Shown piece by piece: positions 32,528 to 42,582 of a stretch of DNA of 64,000 bases (the first letter of the stretch is position 1; each line of letters opens with the position of its first letter). Under the pieces are notes generated by a model. It was not told where the DNA came from, searched no databases, and saw nothing but the letters and a program-made list of their open reading frames with translations. This DNA comes from an uncultured Pelagibacteraceae bacterium (GTDB lineage: Bacteria; Pseudomonadota; Alphaproteobacteria; Pelagibacterales; Pelagibacteraceae): NCBI GenBank assembly GCA_902633985.1, contig CACPHV010000007.1, positions 1-64,000 on the forward strand, in the 5' to 3' direction. The translations under genes and the position numbers were made by a program.

Positions 32528-34849
32528 TTACTCCTTTCTTTTTAAGTTAAAGTAACCAAATAGTAAAAATAATAATATTGCTATAGGATAAACAATATTT
32601 TTTGATGGTCTATCTGAATTTTCAATCTTAAATTCACTTAAATAGTCTCCCATTTCAAAACCATTTTTTTTTGCTTCTCCATTCCATTTCAAATTATCAA
32701 CAACAACTTTATCATCTTGCTTCAATAATGTAATTCCATAGTCCTCTAAAGTAAATTTATCCTCAAAAGTATTTTTTGATATCACAAATAACTTATACCT
32801 TTCTCCATATAAACTAGGCCTTGTTATTTTAATTTGAATTTCTTTTGTTGAGTCTAGTTTTATTAAACTCAATTTAGTTATATCTAAATAATTATATTTT
32901 GGATAAAATTTGTTTAAAACAAAGTCGGGTGATAACAAAGAAATGGAAATAACTAAAAAAATAATTATTTCATACCATTTAAGTTTATTAATAAACCAGC
33001 CTTGAGTGGCTGAAGTAAATACTAAAATCCCAATTAAAGAAGTTACAATTACAATCAATCCATGCCAAATATTTTCAATACCAATAAGTAAAAGTTCGTG
33101 GTTAAATAAAAATACAATCGGCAAAATTCCTGTTCTTAAACTATACCAAAAAGCTTGCACTCCTGTTCTTAAAGGATCTCCCCCAGATATTCCTGCAGCT
33201 GCATAAGATGCAAGTCCTACAGGCGGTGTTACGTCAGCCATTAAACCAAAATAGAAGACAAATAAATGAACCGCAATTAATGGAAAAATAAAACCTGATG
33301 CATTCCCAACATCTACTAAAACAGTAGCCATTAAAGAAGCAACAACGACATAATTTGCAGTTGTAGGCAAACCCATTCCTAAAAGTAAACATAGAATGAT
33401 CGTTAAAAACAATAAAATAGTAACGTTATCCTTGGCTATAGACTCTATAACTATTATTAAATTAGTACTTAAACCAGTAGATCCAACAGCTCCTACTATA
33501 ATACCTGCAGTTGCTATTGCTATACCAACAGCAACCATATTTAGAGCACCTTTTTCAAAACCAACTATTGTTTGATTAATCCATTCTTTAAAAGCATCTT
33601 TTTTAATTTCGTTTTTTATCAACAAATTGATTAAATTTACTAAAACTAAAGTAATTGTTGCATAAAAAATTGAATAAGAGGCAGTAAATCTTAAGTAAAC
33701 TAAAGTATAAATTAAAACAAAAATTGGTATTAAAAAATGTATCCCAGATAAAAAAGTTTTTTTTAAATGAGGAACGTCTGCATCATCCATTCCCTTAAGA
33801 TTTAATTTTAAAGCTTCTAAATGTGAAATATAGAATAGTGCTATGTAAGAAATAATAGCTGGTAAGAAAGCATGTTTAACTATTTCAAAGTAAGTTACGC
33901 CAATAAAACTTGCCATTACAAATGCAGCTGCCCCCATGACAGGTGGCATAATCTGGCCATTTACTGATGAGGAAACCTCAATAGCGCCAGCTTTTTCTTT
34001 TGAAAAACCAGTTTTTTTCATAATTGGAATTGTAAATGTTCCAGTAGTAACTGTGTTTGCAATTGAAGATCCTGAAATTAATCCTGTCATACCTGAACCT
34101 AATATTGCTGCCTTTGCTGGTCCTCCTCGCATTTTTCCAACCATTGCAAAAGCAAGATCTAAAAAATATTTTCCACCACCCGCAGTTTCAAGCAAAGCAC
34201 CAAATAAAACAAATAAGAAAATAAAATCTACAGATACCCCGATCGGAATTCCAAAAATTGCTTCTTGGTCAAGCCACTGAAAACCTACAAGTCTATTTAA
34301 GGATAAACCACCATGTGATATTATTTCAGGCGCATATCTTCCAAAGTATGAAAACAATAGAAAACAACTAGCAATAATTACCAAAGGTAAACCAATTGCT
34401 CTTCTAGTAGCCTCTAAAAGAATCAAAATTCCACATCCTCCTAAAATCAATTCCAACGGAAAATTAAGTGTTTCTGTGATTTTTAGATTTAAAAGAACAC
34501 CACCTCTCTCAACTAGCTGATCATAAAAAAAGTAAATATAAAGACATGATATTGCACCCATAAAACTAATTAAAATATCAACAAATGAAATTTTCTTACC
34601 CTTTGCTATTGGGTAAATTAAAAAGGCCAAGGTTAAAGCAAAACCTAAATGAATTGCTCTTGCTGGCAAGCCCTTAAACATTCCAAAATTTAACATAAAT
34701 GGAAATGGTGAAGCATACCAAAGTTGAAATAATGACCAAATAATTGCTATTGCTGAAACAATTTTCAAATGAAAACCAGTAATATTTCTAGTTGGTGATA
34801 AGTCTTCGCTTATTTTATTTTTAATTTTATTGCTGATTGAGTCGCTCAT
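32528..34849 (-). CDS. TAXI-type TRAP transporter fused 4TM/12TM permease
   Basis: 773 residues and at least sixteen hydrophobic segments. The small (DctQ-like) and large (DctM-like) TRAP subunits are fused, as in the TAXI branch. DctM-like motifs include GSGMTGLISGSSIANTVTTG, SSVNGQIMPPVMGAAAFVMA and LGMGLPTTANYVVVASLMA. The C-terminus after about residue 640 is an extra soluble stretch and a final helix. It drives ion-coupled uptake of an organic acid or amino acid delivered by the binding protein encoded just upstream. A hairpin terminator lies between the two genes. Confidence 0.93.
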   Translation of the reverse strand: MSDSISNKIKNKISEDLSPTRNITGFHLKIVSAIAIIWSLFQLWYASPFPFMLNFGMFKGLPARAIHLGFALTLAFLIYPIAKGKKISFVDILISFMGAISCLYIYFFYDQLVERGGVLLNLKITETLNFPLELILGGCGILILLEATRRAIGLPLVIIASCFLLFSYFGRYAPEIISHGGLSLNRLVGFQWLDQEAIFGIPIGVSVDFIFLFVLFGALLETAGGGKYFLDLAFAMVGKMRGGPAKAAILGSGMTGLISGSSIANTVTTGTFTIPIMKKTGFSKEKAGAIEVSSSVNGQIMPPVMGAAAFVMASFIGVTYFEIVKHAFLPAIISYIALFYISHLEALKLNLKGMDDADVPHLKKTFLSGIHFLIPIFVLIYTLVYLRFTASYSIFYATITLVLVNLINLLIKNEIKKDAFKEWINQTIVGFEKGALNMVAVGIAIATAGIIVGAVGSTGLSTNLIIVIESIAKDNVTILLFLTIILCLLLGMGLPTTANYVVVASLMATVLVDVGNASGFIFPLIAVHLFVFYFGLMADVTPPVGLASYAAAGISGGDPLRTGVQAFWYSLRTGILPIVFLFNHELLLIGIENIWHGLIVIVTSLIGILVFTSATQGWFINKLKWYEIIIFLVISISLLSPDFVLNKFYPKYNYLDITKLSLIKLDSTKEIQIKITRPSLYGERYKLFVISKNTFEDKFTLEDYGITLLKQDDKVVVDNLKWNGEAKKNGFEMGDYLSEFKIENSDRPSKNIVYPIAILLFLLFGYFNLKRKE

Positions 34850-34867
34850 TAAAATTATTCATACCAT

Positions 34868-34905
34868 AAAAAAAAGGCCCGGTAAAAATTACCAGGCCTT
34901 TTTAA
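34868..34905 (-). terminator. Intrinsic terminator between TAXI binding protein and permease
   Basis: Inverted repeat AAAAAGGCC-C-GGTAA / TTACC-A-GGCCTTTTT with a three-base loop: about 14 pairs and one mismatch (34880/34894). Read on the minus strand, the hairpin is followed by a run of Ts. It lies 18 bases past the binding-protein stop and before the permease ATG, so it should end most transcripts and leave the permease to read-through. A stable 3' hairpin can also protect the binding-protein mRNA. Confidence 0.85.
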
Positions 34906-34920
34906 TTAATAAAAATTGGA

Positions 34921-35925
34921 TTACATTAACCCAGCTTCTTTATAGTATTTAATTGCACCAGGATGTAATGGAGCAGATAAACCATCTTTAATCATGTTTT
35001 TCTTTTCCAAGAAACCAAATGCTGGATGTTGTTTTTTGAAATCATCAAAATTTTCCATTACAGCTTTTGTAACTAAATAAACAAGCTCTTCAGAAACATC
35101 TGCAGAAGTAACAACAGTAGCTTTTACACCAAAAGTTGTAGCATCTTTTTTTTGACCTGTGTAAGTTCCTTTAGGTATTACTGCCTGTGCATAATAATCT
35201 GCACCATCAATTAAACCTTGAACCTCAGAACCTGTTAAATTAATTGGAGAAGCTTTAGCTCCACAAGTTGCTGCTTGTTCCATAGCACCATTTGGAAATC
35301 CAACAGAATAACCAAATGCATCTATTTTTCCGTCACATAGTGCCTTAACTTGTTCAGAAGAAGTAAGTTCAGTTGTTGATTTAAAGAAACTATTATCAAC
35401 ACCCATTGCTTTCATCAATTCTTCCATAGTTCCTCTTTGACCTGAACCAGGATTGCCAATGTTAACAACTTTTCCCTCTAAGTCTGCAAAATCTTTGATT
35501 CTTGCTTTTTTTCTAGCCCAAATTTGAAAAGGCTCGTTGTGAACTGAAAACACTGCTCTTAAATTACTAAATTGTTTTCCTTCCCATTTACTAGATCCAT
35601 TAACAGCATGATACTGCCAGTCTGATTGTGCTACACCAAATTGGAATTCTCCTGCTGCTATCTGACCAATATTGTAGTTAGATCCGCCAGTTGATGGAGC
35701 AGTACATCTATAAGCTTTAGCTGTACCTTTTTTTCTTCCGTGTTCAGCACTAATTGCTGACTTGTGTAGCATTTTACATATAGCGTTTCCTGTTTGGAAA
35801 TATACTCCCGTAGGTCCGCCTGTCCCTATCGTGAAGAACTCAGCTGATTTGGCAACAGTTGTCAAAGACAACGATGCAAATAAAATCAGTAAAGCACTTG
35901 ATAGAGATGTGATTATTTTTTTCAT
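34921..35925 (-). CDS. TAXI-family TRAP substrate-binding protein
   Basis: 334 residues. A Sec signal peptide (MKKIITSLSSALLILFASL..., cleavage probably at VAKSA-EFF) sends it to the periplasm. The mature start FFTIGTGGPTGVYFQTGNAI is the TAXI signature. The ligand is not predictable from sequence; characterised TAXI proteins bind glutamate or C4/C5 dicarboxylates. In SAR11-type cells such binding proteins are among the most abundant proteins, consistent with the terminator separating it from the permease. Preceded by 79 bases of non-coding sequence that must include the promoter. Confidence 0.93.
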   Translation of the reverse strand: MKKIITSLSSALLILFASLSLTTVAKSAEFFTIGTGGPTGVYFQTGNAICKMLHKSAISAEHGRKKGTAKAYRCTAPSTGGSNYNIGQIAAGEFQFGVAQSDWQYHAVNGSSKWEGKQFSNLRAVFSVHNEPFQIWARKKARIKDFADLEGKVVNIGNPGSGQRGTMEELMKAMGVDNSFFKSTTELTSSEQVKALCDGKIDAFGYSVGFPNGAMEQAATCGAKASPINLTGSEVQGLIDGADYYAQAVIPKGTYTGQKKDATTFGVKATVVTSADVSEELVYLVTKAVMENFDDFKKQHPAFGFLEKKNMIKDGLSAPLHPGAIKYYKEAGLM

Positions 35926-36004
35926 TGTTTACCCCTCTATTTATATGTCGTTATTTTTATAAGTTTATTCTAACAAAAAATATTCATAGGTGTACAGAGT
36001 GATT

Positions 36005-37231
36005 TTATAAGTTTTCTGACCAATTCTTTAGTTTATTAACACCTTCTACTACTTTTGGCGCAAACTTATTAATTAAATTTTCATCAATTTTTTTTGTTTC
36101 ATCAATATTGTTCATAAACTCTTGTCCATCAAAATCTGTAAAACTTAACCTTGCTAGCATTTTATCTGGATTAAACCCAAAATCAGAACCTGGTAATAAA
36201 GCAACTCCAGTATTATTTAATATATCCTTACACATTTCTGATGAAGTTTTAAATTTGTTATTTAAAAATTCTGGCATTAAATAAAATCCTCCATGAGGTT
36301 CATTAATCAATACCTTATTTGATTTTAAATTTGAAAAAACATATTTACCAACTGCACTTAAAATATTTACTGATTTTGTAATATAATTTGAATGATCATT
36401 TTCGTAAGCTTTGATTGCTGCATACTGAATAGGTGCGCTCACAGCAGAAAAAGTTTCACTAGCTAATACATTGATCATATTTTTTATATTATTCAATTCA
36501 TCTGGAATTATAAAATAACCAAGTCTCCATCCTCCTGCACCACACCATTTACTAAGTCCAGTACTAATAATAGTTTTTTCAGGACAATAACTTGAGATAG
36601 ATTTAAAATTTTTCGAAAATGTTAATTCTGAGTATATTTCATCTGATAATATTATAAGATTATACTTTTTGGCAATTTCTGAAATTTCTTCTAATTTGTT
36701 ACAAACCTGTCCAGAAGGATTGTTCGGTGAATTTAAAAATAATAAATAATTTTTATATTTATCTTTTGATATGATTTTCTCAATTTGTGCTCCGGTAGGA
36801 AACCAGTTGTTTTCTCTTTCTGTTTGGAGAATTTGAACTTTATTTCTTCCTAAAATAGCTTGTGGTGCATATGAAACCCAACTGGGAGCTGGCAATATAA
36901 TTTCACCATCAAAAATTACATGTAATAAAAACATTAATTCTTTAGATCCTGGTCCAATAATTACATTGTTAGCTTTGTAGTTATAATTTTTCTTTTTAGA
37001 TGAATATTTCGCTACAGCTTCCCTTAATTCCTCAAGGCCCTGCATGGGTAAATATTTGTTTTGATAGGCATTACTTTTTAATTCTTCAACTACATCCTCA
37101 GGTACTTTAAATGGTGATTGTCCAAAACCAAATTTAAAGATTTTTTTTCCTTGTTGTTCTAATTGTTTTGAAGTTTCATTAATTGCAAGAGTAGATGAGG
37201 GCTTTAGGTCTTTGACAAAATTTTTTAACAT
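36005..37231 (-). CDS. Class I/II PLP-dependent aminotransferase
   Basis: 408 residues, fold type I. PLP lysine is Lys228 in STGLSKWCGAGGWRLGYF; NSPNNPSGQV (Asn171) and SDEIYSEL (Asp197, Tyr200) bind the cofactor ring, and GSDFGFNPDKMLARLSF holds the substrate-carboxylate Arg. It resembles the aspartate/aromatic aminotransferase branch. The amino donor is uncertain. It directly follows acetoacetyl-CoA synthetase with no gap, suggesting a joint operon in amino- or keto-acid catabolism (inference). Confidence 0.87.
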   Translation of the reverse strand: MLKNFVKDLKPSSTLAINETSKQLEQQGKKIFKFGFGQSPFKVPEDVVEELKSNAYQNKYLPMQGLEELREAVAKYSSKKKNYNYKANNVIIGPGSKELMFLLHVIFDGEIILPAPSWVSYAPQAILGRNKVQILQTERENNWFPTGAQIEKIISKDKYKNYLLFLNSPNNPSGQVCNKLEEISEIAKKYNLIILSDEIYSELTFSKNFKSISSYCPEKTIISTGLSKWCGAGGWRLGYFIIPDELNNIKNMINVLASETFSAVSAPIQYAAIKAYENDHSNYITKSVNILSAVGKYVFSNLKSNKVLINEPHGGFYLMPEFLNNKFKTSSEMCKDILNNTGVALLPGSDFGFNPDKMLARLSFTDFDGQEFMNNIDETKKIDENLINKFAPKVVEGVNKLKNWSENL

Positions 37232-39193
37232 TTAATTGCTCAATTCTTTTAAATTATTAAATTGTTCAAGAGCTTCGGGATTTGCTAAAGCTTCAATGTT
37301 TTTAATTTGACTTCCTTCTATCTTACTTTTAACTGCAAGTTCAACTATTTTGCCACTTTTTGTTCGAGGTATATCTTTTACAACAATAATTTTACTTGGA
37401 ACATGTCTAGGAGATGCATTTTTTTTTATTTGTAATTTAATTTTGTTAATTAATTCTGCTGTTAATGAATAATTTTTGCTCATTACAATAAATAAAACTA
37501 TTCTAACATCATTATCCCATGATTGTCCTACAACAATAGACTCTTTTATTTCTTTAAACTTTTCAACTTCTGAATATATCTCTGCTGTTCCAAGTCTTAC
37601 ACCTCCTGGATTTAAGGTGGTATCTGATCTTCCATGAATTATATATCCACCACTATTTTTTATCTCTGCGTAATCTCCATGGTGCCATATGTTTTTAAAT
37701 CTATTAAAATAAGCACTCTTAAATTTAATATCATTTTTATCATTCCAAAACTTTAAAGGCATTGATGGAAAAGGATTTTTACAGACAAGTTCTCCTTTAC
37801 TATTTTTTAAAGACTTCCCTTTATCACTTAAAACATCTACATCTAAAGCCAAACCATTGTTTTGTATTTCTCCTATATTTACTGGCTGATATAAATTTCC
37901 TAACACAAAGCACGAAACAATATCGGTACCACCAGAAATAGATGACAAGTGTACATTTTTTTTAATATGCTTATAAACATATTTGAAACTTTCTTCTGAA
38001 AGAGGTGAGCCAGTTGAACAAATTGTTCTTAGTTTATTTAGTTTAAATTTATATTTTAATTTTGGTTTAAATTTTCTTAAAGCATCTACATACTTCGCAC
38101 TTATTCCAAATAAAGTTATTTTTTCTCTTTGTGCTATTTTCAAAAGCAAATCAGCAGATTTAAACATTGGAGATCCATCAAAAAGAACAATAGATGCCCT
38201 CGATGCTAATGAACTAACTAACCAATTCCACATCATCCATCCACATGTGGTAAAATAAAAAACGTTATCATTTTCCTTAATATTACAATGTAATTGATGT
38301 TCCTTCATATGCTGGATTAAGACACCACCAGATCTATGACAAATACATTTAGGTTTTCCAGTAGTTCCACTTGAATATAATATTGCTAATTCTGTTTCAA
38401 AATCAAATCTTTTAAAATTAATTTTTTCAGCATTAGTTTGGATTAATTTATTCCATTTAAAAAAATTAATTTTTTTAAATTTAAATTTATTTTTAATAAA
38501 TTTTTTGCCAGGGTAATTACTAATTACAACACTTTTAATTGATGGTATAAATTTTAAAATCTCTGGAAGTCTATTTAAAATATCTATTTTTTTTCCATTA
38601 TAAAAATACTGATCTGTGATGAATAAAACTTTTGGATTAATTTGAGAAAATCTTTCAATAACCCCTTTAGAACCAAAATCAGGACTACAAGAAGACCAAA
38701 TACCTCCCAAAGAAGTTGTAGCAATGAATGCTTCAACAGTTTCAATAGTATTGGGCATATAGGCAGCTACTCTATCTCCTTTTTTAATATTTATTTTTTT
38801 TAGAAACTTTGAAATTTTATTAGTATTTAAATTTAATTGTTTCCATGATCTTTCTTCTCTAAATCCATTTTCACTAATAAAGGTTACTGCTTTTTCATTG
38901 TTGTTTTTAGATAATAAATTTTCACCAAAATTTAGTTTGCTACCTGGTAAAAATAAATTTTTATGAAAAGTCTTTGATTTTCTAAAATTTTTATTACTTT
39001 TAATTCCCTTAATTTTGCTAAAATCCCAAAATCTACTCCAAAACTCTGGTGAATTTTTAATACTCCAATTTAATAATTTTTTATAATTTCTATTAAATTT
39101 TATTTTTAATTTTTTTGAAATGTAATTTTCAAAAGCAAATAAATTTGAATTTTTTTTTACAATTAGAGAAGGTTGCCAAAGTTTTTTACTCAT
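37232..39193 (-). CDS. Acetoacetyl-CoA synthetase
   Basis: 653-residue ANL adenylating enzyme. The P-loop is YSSGTTGKPKCICHRSGG; FTTCGWMMWNWLVSSLAS and FDGSPM are typical of the acetoacetyl-CoA rather than acetyl-CoA synthetase branch, and HGRSDTTLNPGGVRLGTAEIY covers the hinge. The catalytic lysine lies in PRTKSGKIVE. The N-terminal extension SPEFWSRFWDFSKIKG also fits. It activates acetoacetate to acetoacetyl-CoA, feeding ketone or leucine-derived carbon to acetyl-CoA. First gene of a two-gene unit with the aminotransferase. Confidence 0.9.
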   Translation of the reverse strand: MSKKLWQPSLIVKKNSNLFAFENYISKKLKIKFNRNYKKLLNWSIKNSPEFWSRFWDFSKIKGIKSNKNFRKSKTFHKNLFLPGSKLNFGENLLSKNNNEKAVTFISENGFREERSWKQLNLNTNKISKFLKKINIKKGDRVAAYMPNTIETVEAFIATTSLGGIWSSCSPDFGSKGVIERFSQINPKVLFITDQYFYNGKKIDILNRLPEILKFIPSIKSVVISNYPGKKFIKNKFKFKKINFFKWNKLIQTNAEKINFKRFDFETELAILYSSGTTGKPKCICHRSGGVLIQHMKEHQLHCNIKENDNVFYFTTCGWMMWNWLVSSLASRASIVLFDGSPMFKSADLLLKIAQREKITLFGISAKYVDALRKFKPKLKYKFKLNKLRTICSTGSPLSEESFKYVYKHIKKNVHLSSISGGTDIVSCFVLGNLYQPVNIGEIQNNGLALDVDVLSDKGKSLKNSKGELVCKNPFPSMPLKFWNDKNDIKFKSAYFNRFKNIWHHGDYAEIKNSGGYIIHGRSDTTLNPGGVRLGTAEIYSEVEKFKEIKESIVVGQSWDNDVRIVLFIVMSKNYSLTAELINKIKLQIKKNASPRHVPSKIIVVKDIPRTKSGKIVELAVKSKIEGSQIKNIEALANPEALEQFNNLKELSN

Positions 39194-39366
39194 TTTATTA
39201 AATTAAATTACTGTTATAGAATTAATCTTATTTATGATAATCTCACTAATATTTAAAAGAAAATGAGAACTTTTTACCCTCCGATTCGGTCATGTTTTAG
39301 TCTATTTTTGTTCTTTAGCAGTAACAATATCTGGTAGGTAAAAAAAAAGAAGCACAAAAGATAGAA

Positions 39367-41847
39367 ATGAATAAAAATAAAATTACAGCTGTTCTCGGTC
39401 CTACAAATACAGGTAAAACCCATCTTGCTATCGAAACCATGCTTTCTTTTGAGAGTGGCATGATTGGATTTCCACTTAGATTACTTGCAAGAGAAGTATA
39501 TGACAAAGTAATCAAGAAAATAAGTTTAGATAAAGTTGCACTTATAACTGGAGAAGAAAAAATAATCCCATCTAATGCAAAATATTTTTTATGTACAGTT
39601 GAGTCTATGCCAATTGACAAACATCTTGAGTTTGTTGGTGTAGACGAGATTCAAATGTGCTCTGATCATGAAAGAGGTCATATTTTTACTGATAGACTTT
39701 TAAATATGAGGGGGGAAAAACTTACAATGCTAATGGGCTCAAGCACCATTAAAAATATTATTTCAAAATTAGATGGAGATATTGAATTTATAAATAGAGA
39801 AAGACTATCTAAACTTACCTACGCTGGTCATAAAAAAATATCAAGAATTGACAGAAAAACAGCAATCATTGCGTTTTCAGCAGAGGAGGTTTACGCCATT
39901 GCTGAGTTAATAAGAAGACAAAAGGGTGGTGCCGCTATTGTAATGGGATCACTAAGTCCAAAAACAAGAAATGCTCAAGTTGAATTATATCAATCTGGGG
40001 ATGTTGATTTCCTAGTTGCAACAGATGCAATTGGGATGGGAATAAACATGGATTTAGATTTTGTTTATTTTTCAAATGTTAAAAAATTTGATGGAAAAAA
40101 ATTAAGAAGATTAAATCTATCTGAAATAGGTCAAATAGCCGGAAGAGCTGGTCGATACCTTAACGATGGAAGTTTCGGTATTACTGGTGATTGTAAAGAA
40201 ATATCTCCAGAAGAGGTAGAATTATTAGAAAATCATAAATTTGAAGAAATAAGAACTCTGTTTTGGAGAAATTCAAATCTTAATTTCAATAACCCAATTA
40301 GTTTAATTAAAAGTTTAGAGGAAAAACCTCGGGTGGAATGGCTAAGAAAAATTCATGAATGTGAGGATGAAAAAGCACTTAAATATTTTTTAAAAGATCA
40401 AAAAATTTTAAATAGAGAATTTGATAAGAAAACTTTAATGCTCTTGTGGGAATGTTGCCAAATACCTGATTTTGTTAAAAAAACTTATGGAAATCATTTT
40501 GAAGTTATTGGAAATGTATTTAAATTTTTAACTAGCAAAAAAGGACTAATTTCTCAAGATTATATGAGATTACAGCTCATGAAACTAGACAAATTAGATG
40601 GAAATGTAGATTCTTTATCAAATAGAATTGCAAATGTCAGAACTTGGTCATATGTTTCGAATAAAAATAATTGGGTAGAAAATCAAAGTTATTGGATTGA
40701 AAAAACTAAACACTTAGAAGATAGACTTTCAGACAGATTACATGAAGAACTTACTAAAACTTTTATTGACAAAAGAGCAAGCGTGCTCGCTAGAGGTTTA
40801 AAACAAGATATGGAATTTAAAACTGAAATTTTACAAAACAATGATGTTAAAATTGATGATCAATTCATCGGAAAGATAAAAGGACTAAAATTAGAACTAG
40901 ATCTAAAAAAAGGTGCTTTGGAAACTGATATTAAATCTTTAAAAAAGGCTGCAAGACAAACTATTGGTCCGGAATTAGAAAAACGTATTCAATCAATAAT
41001 TGATACAGGATTAATTAATTTAAATGAAGATTTTAAAATTTACTGGAATAATTTCCCGATTGCCAAATTGACAACAGGTAATGATTATTTAAATCCTAAT
41101 TTTGATTTAATTGTTGATGATGTTATTGAAAAAAACACTAAACAAAAACTAAATGACTATATTAATAAATGGATACATTCAAAAATAAATAACGTTCTTA
41201 AAAGTTTAATTGATTTAAAAAATATAAAAGAAAATAATTCATCAATTAAAGCACTGGCATACCAACTCTATGAAAATAATGGAGTATTAAAGCGAGATCA
41301 AGTTTCTGAATACCTAAAAAACTTAGAACAAAATGAAAGAAAAATTCTTAGAGACTTAGGAGTAAAGTTTGGGAGATATCATGTTTTCCTTTATCAATTA
41401 ATTAAACCAGAAGCAGTATCTTTGAGAACATTATTGTGGAAAAATTTTTATCAAAAATTTCATAATTTACAACCACCTACCTTTGGTTTGAATTTTTTAG
41501 ACGATAAAGAAATAAAAAATAAAAACTTTATGCTTTTGTGTGGATTTGAAAGATTTGATAATTTTTTTGTAAGAATTGATATTTTGGAAAGATTATTTGT
41601 ATTAATAATAAATTCTAGTTCAAAAGAAAATTCTGAAATAAAATTAGTTCCAGAAATGTTAAATCTTTTAGGATGTAGTAAAGATAATTTCAAAAAATTA
41701 CTTCAGAAAATGAATTATAAAATATTTGAAAAAGAAAATGAAACATTCTTTAAATATAGTCCTAATAAGAAATTTAAAAAAGTTACAACAAAGAAGATTT
41801 CAAACGAAAATCCTTTTAAAATATTAAAGAATTTAAATTTAAATTAA
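39367..41847 (+). CDS. SUV3-like DExH-box RNA helicase
   Basis: 826-residue superfamily 2 helicase. Walker A is GPTNTGKT (about 11-18), followed by GFPLRLLAREVYDK; motif II is DEIQ (near 92), as in mitochondrial SUV3; motif VI is QIAGRAGRY, preceded by ATDAIGMGINMDLDFVYF. The C-terminal half is a long, charged, alphaproteobacterial-type extension ending in a Lys-rich tail. SUV3-type helicases unwind RNA for the degradosome, so an RNA-turnover role is likely. First gene of a plus-strand run with TerB-like, fdxA and carD (gaps of 1 base or overlaps). Confidence 0.9.
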   Translation: MNKNKITAVLGPTNTGKTHLAIETMLSFESGMIGFPLRLLAREVYDKVIKKISLDKVALITGEEKIIPSNAKYFLCTVESMPIDKHLEFVGVDEIQMCSDHERGHIFTDRLLNMRGEKLTMLMGSSTIKNIISKLDGDIEFINRERLSKLTYAGHKKISRIDRKTAIIAFSAEEVYAIAELIRRQKGGAAIVMGSLSPKTRNAQVELYQSGDVDFLVATDAIGMGINMDLDFVYFSNVKKFDGKKLRRLNLSEIGQIAGRAGRYLNDGSFGITGDCKEISPEEVELLENHKFEEIRTLFWRNSNLNFNNPISLIKSLEEKPRVEWLRKIHECEDEKALKYFLKDQKILNREFDKKTLMLLWECCQIPDFVKKTYGNHFEVIGNVFKFLTSKKGLISQDYMRLQLMKLDKLDGNVDSLSNRIANVRTWSYVSNKNNWVENQSYWIEKTKHLEDRLSDRLHEELTKTFIDKRASVLARGLKQDMEFKTEILQNNDVKIDDQFIGKIKGLKLELDLKKGALETDIKSLKKAARQTIGPELEKRIQSIIDTGLINLNEDFKIYWNNFPIAKLTTGNDYLNPNFDLIVDDVIEKNTKQKLNDYINKWIHSKINNVLKSLIDLKNIKENNSSIKALAYQLYENNGVLKRDQVSEYLKNLEQNERKILRDLGVKFGRYHVFLYQLIKPEAVSLRTLLWKNFYQKFHNLQPPTFGLNFLDDKEIKNKNFMLLCGFERFDNFFVRIDILERLFVLIINSSSKENSEIKLVPEMLNLLGCSKDNFKKLLQKMNYKIFEKENETFFKYSPNKKFKKVTTKKISNENPFKILKNLNLN

Positions 41848-41848
41848 A

Positions 41849-42259
41849 ATGTTTTTTAAAAAAGAAGAAACAAAAAATAATAATTTTCTTACTAAAGTTT
41901 GTGCTTTATTAATTCATGCTGCAAAAATAGATGAGAACTATACAGATAAAGAGGAAGAAATTATTAAAAGAACACTTAATGAGCTAGGTATAGAAAATGA
42001 AAATGTTTCTAAAACAATTGAAGAAGCAAAAAAAATTGAAGAAAGCTCAAATCAAATTTTAGAGTTTACTCGAGAGGTAAAGGGATTGCCCGAGAAAGAT
42101 AAAATTAAAATTATTGAGGCTTTGTGGTCCATAATCTATTCAAACAAAGATGCTGATATATATGAAACTAATTTAATGAGACGACTTGCGGGTTTACTTT
42201 ACATTGACAATAAAACAATGGGCGATATTAAAGAAAAAATTAAACAAAATTTAGAATGA
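41849..42259 (+). CDS. TerB-like helical protein
   Basis: 136 residues, all helical, cytosolic. The pattern [20 protein letters not shown], with an acidic loop, and a second similar copy ([19 protein letters not shown]) match the TerB (tellurite-resistance B) fold, a metal-loop helical domain of unknown biochemical role. In related alphaproteobacterial clusters an S4-domain RNA-binding protein often sits between the helicase and fdxA; this gene is in that position but does not look like S4. It overlaps fdxA by four bases. Confidence 0.75.
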   Translation: MFFKKEETKNNNFLTKVCALLIHAAKIDENYTDKEEEIIKRTLNELGIENENVSKTIEEAKKIEESSNQILEFTREVKGLPEKDKIKIIEALWSIIYSNKDADIYETNLMRRLAGLLYIDNKTMGDIKEKIKQNLE

Positions 42260-42582
42260 CATATATCGTTAACGACAATTGTATTAAGTGCAAGCTAACA
42301 GACTGTGTTGATGTCTGCCCAGTTGATTGCTTTTACGAAGGTAAAAATATGCTTGTAATTAAACCCGATGAGTGTATAGATTGTGGCGTTTGCGAGCCAG
42401 AATGTCCTGTCGATGCCATAAAAGCAGACACTGAACCTGGAAGCGAAAAATGGTTAGAGATTAATAAAAAATATTCTGAAATCTGGCCTAACATAAGTGA
42501 AAAAAAAGATCCACCAGCGGATCACGAAAAATTTAAAAATGAGCAAAATAAGTACGAAAAATATTTTAAAGAAAATCTTTAA
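42256..42582 (+). CDS. fdxA: Seven-iron ferredoxin (FdxA)
   Basis: 108 residues. The cysteine pattern C9, C12, C17, C21 and C40-x2-C43-x2-C46-x3-C50, with CPVDCFYEG and ECPVDAI, is that of the 3Fe-4S/4Fe-4S FdxA. The C-terminal tail (from about residue 60) is the extended form seen in Proteobacteria. It is a small cytosolic electron carrier; its partner is unknown. Followed by carD, whose likely start lies inside its 3' end, a neighbourhood shared with many Alphaproteobacteria. Confidence 0.95.
   Translation: MTYIVNDNCIKCKLTDCVDVCPVDCFYEGKNMLVIKPDECIDCGVCEPECPVDAIKADTEPGSEKWLEINKKYSEIWPNISEKKDPPADHEKFKNEQNKYEKYFKENL

Noticed and set aside
41849-42259. TerB-like gene as a tellurite-resistance operon
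   Set aside because: No other ter genes are present; the fold name does not imply the phenotype.
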